Shown here: positions 59,500 through 64,000 of the stretch, piece by piece
How positions within the stretch are numbered: position 1 is the first letter of the stretch
Layout of the letters: each line of letters begins with the position of its first letter
Assembly (NCBI GenBank): GCA_032629725.1
Contig: JAFEVB010000015.1
Location: 1,550,001 to 1,614,000 of the forward strand
Origin: Gremmenia infestans
Lineage: Eukaryota; Ascomycota; Leotiomycetes; Helotiales; Hamatocanthoscyphaceae
Length of the DNA stretch: 64,000 nt
Direction: 5' to 3'
The notes under the pieces: generated by a model
Told to the model about the DNA's origin: nothing
Database searches by the model: none
What the model saw: only the letters and a program-made list of their open reading frames with translations
Position numbers and translations under genes: made by a program

Positions 59500-60782
59500 T
59501 CAGCCCATCGAGGAGTACGGTTGTCCCGAATCATGGGTCGACTCCGAACCGAATGGCTTCGTCTGGCCACACAAGACACAGCGATGTTCCACATTGCCCT
59601 GTCCCATTACGCCGGTAACTATGGTTTAACTTGATATGAAAACGATCCGATGGAAGCTCTACGCCTTCGCATGGAAGCTATGACTATCATGAATCAAAGA
59701 TCCGAAGACATCGAATCTGCGCTTACAGACGGGTCCATTGGGACAGTCGCAAGCTTGTCCAGCTATGAGGTAAATGGGCCATACATAAACGAGGGAGTGA
59801 CTAGCTGACACCATGATTACTACTACAGGCTACAAATGGAAATACGTCTGCTTTCCAAACACATATGGTGGGACTAAGAGAGCTTGTTAAGTTAAGCGGT
59901 GGACTACAAGCTCATGGAATGAACGAGTTTACGAAACGCTTGGTGCTATGGTAATTGGTTCCATTCAAGACTTCATCCACGCCTAACACTGTATGCCACA
60001 ATTAGGGCGGATCTTAATTGCGCTAATAGCCTCGGAGGCCCTCCAGAGTTTGACGTCTTGGAGTATACAAATCTCCTACATCCCACACCACCTATGACCC
60101 CAGAAGATCAGCTTGATTTTCAACCACAATGGGAGCCAAACAGCAACCTTTACAAGACCTTCAACTACTTGACGAGTCTCTCGTGGGCCTCCTCACCGAC
60201 ATGGGCGACCTTGCGGAGCTTGATCTAGACCAACCCAAATGCACCCAGGATATGAACGCCATCCAAGACAGCGACCGACTCCTCACAGAATACAAACTCC
60301 TGGCACTCTCAAGAAGCCCAACGTCGTCCAGATTAGTAGCATCAACCTGCATGGCAGCGATCATATTCCTCGATAAACATCTTCGAGGCATTAACTTCAA
60401 TGCTCGCATCATGGACAGATTTGTTGCTAGGCTTCAAGCCTCGATGAACGAAGCACTGGATACGATATGCTCCTTCGATATCGAAGTTGAGAGAGCCAGA
60501 ATTATCCTGTGGATCTTATACGTGGGTGGGACTGCTGCGGAGCATAAACCAGAGCGCGCTTGGTTTGATGCGCAATTGTCGTGTTTCTGCAATAGAATGT
60601 ATGTCAATGAATGGGCAGATGCCAAACAAATATTGGAATCCTTTCTCTGGCGTTCGGACTGGGAGAAATGTGGATGTTGTTTGTGGGAAGAAGTGGACAA
60701 AGATTGGGAGGCCAGTAATCAGTTACTTGCTGCTCAAGATCGTCCCGATGATCTTGGAAGAGTTCTGCAGCTGGATGAATAA
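59500..60782 (+). pseudogene. fungal transcription-factor domain gene, disrupted
   Basis: The order of blocks is that of a fungal-specific transcription-factor (Fungal_trans_2-like) domain. They are EEYGCPESWVDSEPNGFVWP, TQDTAMFHIALSHYAGNYGL, NDPMEALRLRMEAMTIMN, DGSIGTVASLSSYE, ATNGNTSAFQTHMVGLREL, LWADLNCANSLGG and the C-terminal ESLVGLLTDMGDLAELDL. Blocks 1 and 2 are in different frames (shift near 59565-59572). An in-frame TGA follows GNYGLT at 59632-59634, and the frame changes again between about 60130 and 60165. The introns between SSYE and ATNG, and inside LW-ADL, still have good splice sites, so decay looks recent. No Zn2Cys6 DNA-binding domain is found upstream. The final 217-codon frame (60129-60782) is the intact C-terminal part and is unlikely to be a gene by itself. 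Assembly errors are a less likely explanation for three lesions. Confidence 0.75.
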
Positions 60783-60828
60783 CATGTAAGTACACTTCGA
60801 CATGTCGTTCTTTTAGCCTCTGGTGCCT

Positions 60829-60834
60829 GATCGA
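60829..60834 (+). promoter_or_regulatory. GATCGA motif upstream of the photolyase
   Basis: GATCGA, the core described for White Collar complex binding in Neurospora, lies 195 bp before the start codon. Fungal photolyases are commonly light-induced. A single 6-bp match is weak evidence. Confidence 0.3.
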
Positions 60835-61028
60835 CATTAAGGGGGTGGCTCGCTAATCTGGCGCTACTGTACTGTACTTTACGGCAAGGCTGAGTTATTT
60901 ACTGTAGTGTCGTCATGGACTTCCTTCAACAGCAACAGTCGACAGTGACACATTCCAATTAGTCCTATTTTATAAGATATACAACAAGAACAAATACAAC
61001 CCCTTTATATAAATGACTGGCTCGGAAG

Positions 61029-62919
61029 ATGGCAAAAACGCGAGTTATATACTGGTTCCGAACCGATCTCCGACTCCACGACTCGCCAGCCTTGAGAGCA
61101 GCCTTGGATCTAAACGCCGAAGCCTTCTGGCCAATCTGGACATGGGACCCTCACTATGTATACAAAACGAGAGTAGGGGTGAACAGATGGCAATTCCTGT
61201 GTGTTCACACCCCTTCATAAATCCCTATATATTCTGACATTTATCAGCATCGACTGTCAGAACGACCTCTCAAAATCAATAACAAGGCTGAACCCCAATT
61301 CAAAACTCTTCCTCATGAGAGAAGCACCTCAGACACTCTTCCCCAAACTCTTCAAAGCCTGGAAGGTTACCCATCTGGTTTTTGAAAAAGACACCGATCC
61401 CTATGCACGGGCTCGAGACGCGGTTGTTATGGAAGCTGCGAAAGCTGCGGGCGTGGAAGTCATTGTTCAATATGGGCGAACATTATGGGACAGTGATGAG
61501 TTAGTGAAGAAGAATGGTGATAAGCCGACGATGAGTATCAGGCAAGTAGAAGCAGCTGGGCCAAAGATAGGACCAGTGCCGAAACCTATCCCAGCACCGA
61601 ATTCTATGCCGGATCCTGGAGAAACCACACTAAACTTCGAGCAAGAAGTGCCGGAGCAACATCCAGATCTGAATGAAGGGTGTAGGGAAGAGAAGGACAA
61701 GTCATATGAGAAAATAGCTGGGCCCAACGGCGATTTTGCCGTCCCAACACTCGCCGAACTCGGCTTCCCACCCGCAACCACGCCCCACCGAGGCGGCGAA
61801 AGCATCGCGCTCTGCTCCCTGCACGAAACAACCTCGAACGCAACATACACAGCGACGTTCCAAAAACCAAAAACAGCACCAACGGCATTCTTACCCCAAT
61901 CCACCACTCTACTTAGTCCACACCTGCATTTCGGTACGCTCTCCGTGCGGCAATTTTACTGGGATGTGCAGGATGTCCTCTCGTCGTACAAGGGAAAAGA
62001 AAAGGCCTCCGCACCACCAACAAGTCTTATAGGCCAACTCCTATTCCGCGATATGTATTTCGGCGCCCAAGCCCAGCTCGGGCACGCCTTCTCCTCGACG
62101 CTTCACAACCCAAAATGCCGCTTCATACCCTGGCAACTATCCAACGCCCCCACACCTACAACCACACCCCCCTCAAACCCAACCTCTACCTCCACCTACA
62201 CCATCGATTCCCCGCAAGCTGAAGCCTGGTTCCAGCGCTGGAAGCACGGGCGGACGGGATTCCCATGGATCGACGCGCTGATGCGGCAGCTACGGCAAGA
62301 AGGCTGGATGCACCATCTGGGCCGCCACGCCGTCGCGTGTTTCCTGACGCGGGGCGGCTGTTACGTGAGCTGGGAGCGCGGGGCCGAGGTATTCGAAGAG
62401 TGGCTGATCGATCACGAGGAGGCGTGTAACATCGGGAACTGGCAGTGGTTGAGCTGCACTGCGTTTTTCGCGCAGTATTATCGCGTATATAGCCCCGTGG
62501 CGTTTGGGAAGGGCTGGGATAAGCACGGTGCGTTTGTGAAGCGCTATGTGCCGGAGCTAGGGGCGCTGGATGAGAAGTGGATTTATGAACCTTGGAAAGC
62601 TCCAGAGGCGGAGCTGAGGAGAGCGGGGGTTCGCATTGAGGGGGATGGGGGGAGTGGGGAGGGAGAGGGAGAGGGCGTGTATCCTCAGCCTATGTTTGAT
62701 TTCGCGGAACGGAGGACCATATGTCTTGAGAAGATGAAGAAAGCGTATGCGGTGGGTTTGTATGGCGATGATCCTCGGGTCCTCGACGGATCCTGGAAGA
62801 ATCTCTTTGACGAACCTTCACATGAACACGAGAAAGAACAAGGCAGTGAAAATAACAGGAAACGGAAAGCAAAAGGGCAAGCGACACTAGACGGGCATTT
62901 TAAAAAGGCGAAAATATGA
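61029..62919 (+). CDS. (6-4) photolyase / cryptochrome family protein
   Basis: Two exons (61029-61198, 61248-62919) give 613 residues. The start AKTRVIYWFRTDLRLHDSPAL is the photolyase N-terminus; an out-of-frame ATG at 61013 is ignored. The Rossmann antenna domain is followed by PTLAELGFP and HRGGESIAL. The FAD domain has LLSPHLHFGTLSVRQFYWD, LLFRDMYFGA, GFPWIDALMRQL and NIGNWQWLSCTAFF. HHLGRH at 412-417 carries the two active-site His residues typical of (6-4) photolyases, where CPD enzymes have Asn/Arg. Helical IDHEEACNIGNWQW and YRVYSPVAFGK also fit. The C-terminus is Lys/Arg-rich (NNRKRKAKGQ), a likely nuclear localisation signal. It repairs (6-4) photoproducts with blue light; fungal members can also act as photoreceptors. 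Low-complexity inserts (TPTTTPPSNPTSTSTY; GSGEGEGEG) are species-specific. Confidence 0.9.
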
Positions 62920-63113
62920 AAGAAATGCAAATGGATCTTGAATAAGATTTCTATACCAAAACACCTGATCCCGAAACATAGTACTGATGATACAGCCAGT
63001 GAGCAAGCAATCCCACGACACGCCTTCAATCTAACCTCCTATATTCCCCTCCAAAGATAACGCCCGAAACCTATAATAGCTAACTGCTGGTTGTTATCTC
63101 ATCTTTTATCCCT

Positions 63114-64000
63114 CTAATCATCCCATTCCTCATCCAGCTGGTCAATCAACCTATTTTCGTCTTCTGGACCCCGTCCATTGCTTCGCCCGCGGCTACTACT
63201 AGAGACGGGAAGGGTCGAGTAGCCTTGGCGATGGGGCATGAAGCGTGCGCAGGATGAGGTGGCGATTATAAAGACGTCCTGTTTCGAAATCGTCAGCAAA
63301 GTGTTTGGACAAAGACAAGACTCAACATAGAAGAAACGTGTATGTGGGAATGAGTGACAGAAGAAAAACTTGATTTTTGGGCGTCGTAGGTACAGGATAC
63401 TATGTCTATGCCATGCCAGTCCATGCTGGGAAGATATTTGAATAGAATAGAAAGAAATCTGCCGATTTTGTACAGGATGTCTGGCTGTCGTCGACTATAC
63501 AATGCAATATCCAAACCAGAAGTTCTAAAAAAGAAGAGAAACTTTATAAGAATGACTTCATGAGAGATGGGCAGCTTCCCAACTCCCTTTCGACCCCTTC
63601 TGCACCCGCTGGTGGTGATAGTTCGGCCTAACCTCCATGGTCGGCAAAAGACCATCCCTCACACCCGTCACCTTACGCCTCCAATGCACGAAATTTTGGC
63701 CTACCTTTACAAAACTGCCTATGCCGGCCCACATGCTGTAATTGGGTAGCTGTCTCCAGCCGCGCGCATGCGCTACATTCCGCTGGTAGAAGACACCGCC
63801 GAGGAAGTAGACGAGGATGGCGATGGCGCCGATGATGGCGAAGACTGCGGCGGGGCCGACGCCTTGTTTTGCGGGCTCCGAGCCGATGCAGGCGTTTTTA
63901 GAGAGGACTTCGAAGTGGTAGGAGCATTCGTCTGGGGAGGCGCCGACGAAGGTTAGGGAGGGTTGAGTAGCGAGGGGGTCTTTGTCGCAGTGGAAGGATA
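63114..64000 (-). CDS. MRH-domain (mannose-6-phosphate-receptor-like) sorting receptor, 3' part
   Basis: The gene enters from the right edge. The exon 64000-63705 joins 63278-63114 across a 426-bp phase-0 intron, for about 153 residues of the C-terminus. The luminal end includes SLTFVGASPDECSYHFEVLS and a Cys, as at the end of an MRH lectin domain. A single span follows (VGPAAVFAIIGAIAILVYFLGG). Then comes the cytosolic VFYQRNVAHARGWRQLPNYSMW, and the tail ends ENRLIDQLDEEWDD. This tail fits fungal Mrl1/cation-dependent mannose-6-phosphate-receptor-like proteins that sort vacuolar hydrolases in Golgi-endosome traffic. Atg27 is a relative with a similar layout and cannot be fully excluded without the N-terminus. 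The intron is long for this window and might hide a further exon, although the phase is consistent as drawn. Confidence 0.8.

Noticed and set aside
60129..60782. Independent 217-codon gene
   Set aside because: Its sequence is the C-terminal part of the transcription-factor domain whose earlier blocks lie immediately upstream in other frames.

Overview
The window is a filamentous ascomycete chromosome segment (Pezizomycotina; the gene set and intron style suit Leotiomycetes, but sequence alone does not fix the class). Genes carry short introns (about 50-100 bp) with GT..AG ends and a CTAAC/CTGAC-type branch site. Intergenic DNA is long in places, and many products are specific to filamentous fungi (PacC, DUF3602, a GPI-anchored wall protein, Stb3-type and ING-type chromatin factors).

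Layout. 1-7.1 kb: the 5' part of an alpha/beta-hydrolase-like gene leaving the left edge, a GPI-anchored Ser/Thr/Ala-rich wall protein, and an AT-rich stretch with a tRNA-derived element. 7.1-10.1 kb: a small complex I subunit, SAP18 and PRP18, the last two head to head. 10.1-20.3 kb: gene-poor, dominated by pacC, the pH regulator. Its upstream DNA holds about a dozen PacC-type GCCARG sites, and an unexplained paired decamer (TTGACAGCAA, 8 bp, TTGACAGCAA) recurs around it. A small unknown gene lies at 18.1 kb. 20.3-27 kb: the 25S rRNA m5C methyltransferase RCM1, an MFS drug-type transporter and a DUF3602 protein. 27-31.3 kb: no gene seen, upstream of a C2H2 zinc-finger regulator. 33.7-46.1 kb: a multi-pass membrane protein, an ING/PHD chromatin reader, a small Cys-rich protein, an MJ1316-domain protein, a SnoaL-like protein, and RLP24 and PAM18 head to head. 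47-58 kb: a Gfd2/YDR514C-like exonuclease-fold protein, STB3, TOP3 and a DUF1295 membrane reductase. 58-64 kb: a decayed fungal transcription-factor gene, a (6-4) photolyase, and the 3' part of an MRH-type sorting-receptor gene leaving the right edge.

Most genes are housekeeping: ribosome assembly (RCM1, RLP24), splicing (PRP18, SAP18), chromatin (SAP18, ING, STB3), genome stability (TOP3, photolyase) and mitochondria (complex I subunit, PAM18). No operon, CRISPR array, bacterial-type system or secondary-metabolite cluster is visible.

Exon boundaries were assigned by reading splice sites and checking that the joined phases give an open frame. No alignment was run. The observations most worth following are the paired TTGACAGCAA array, the PacC-site cluster upstream of pacC, the split tRNA-like element at 6.5 kb, a 5-nt first exon in RLP24, frame-preserving introns hidden in the ING and TOP3 genes, a frame conflict at the end of RCM1, and the transcription-factor pseudogene.
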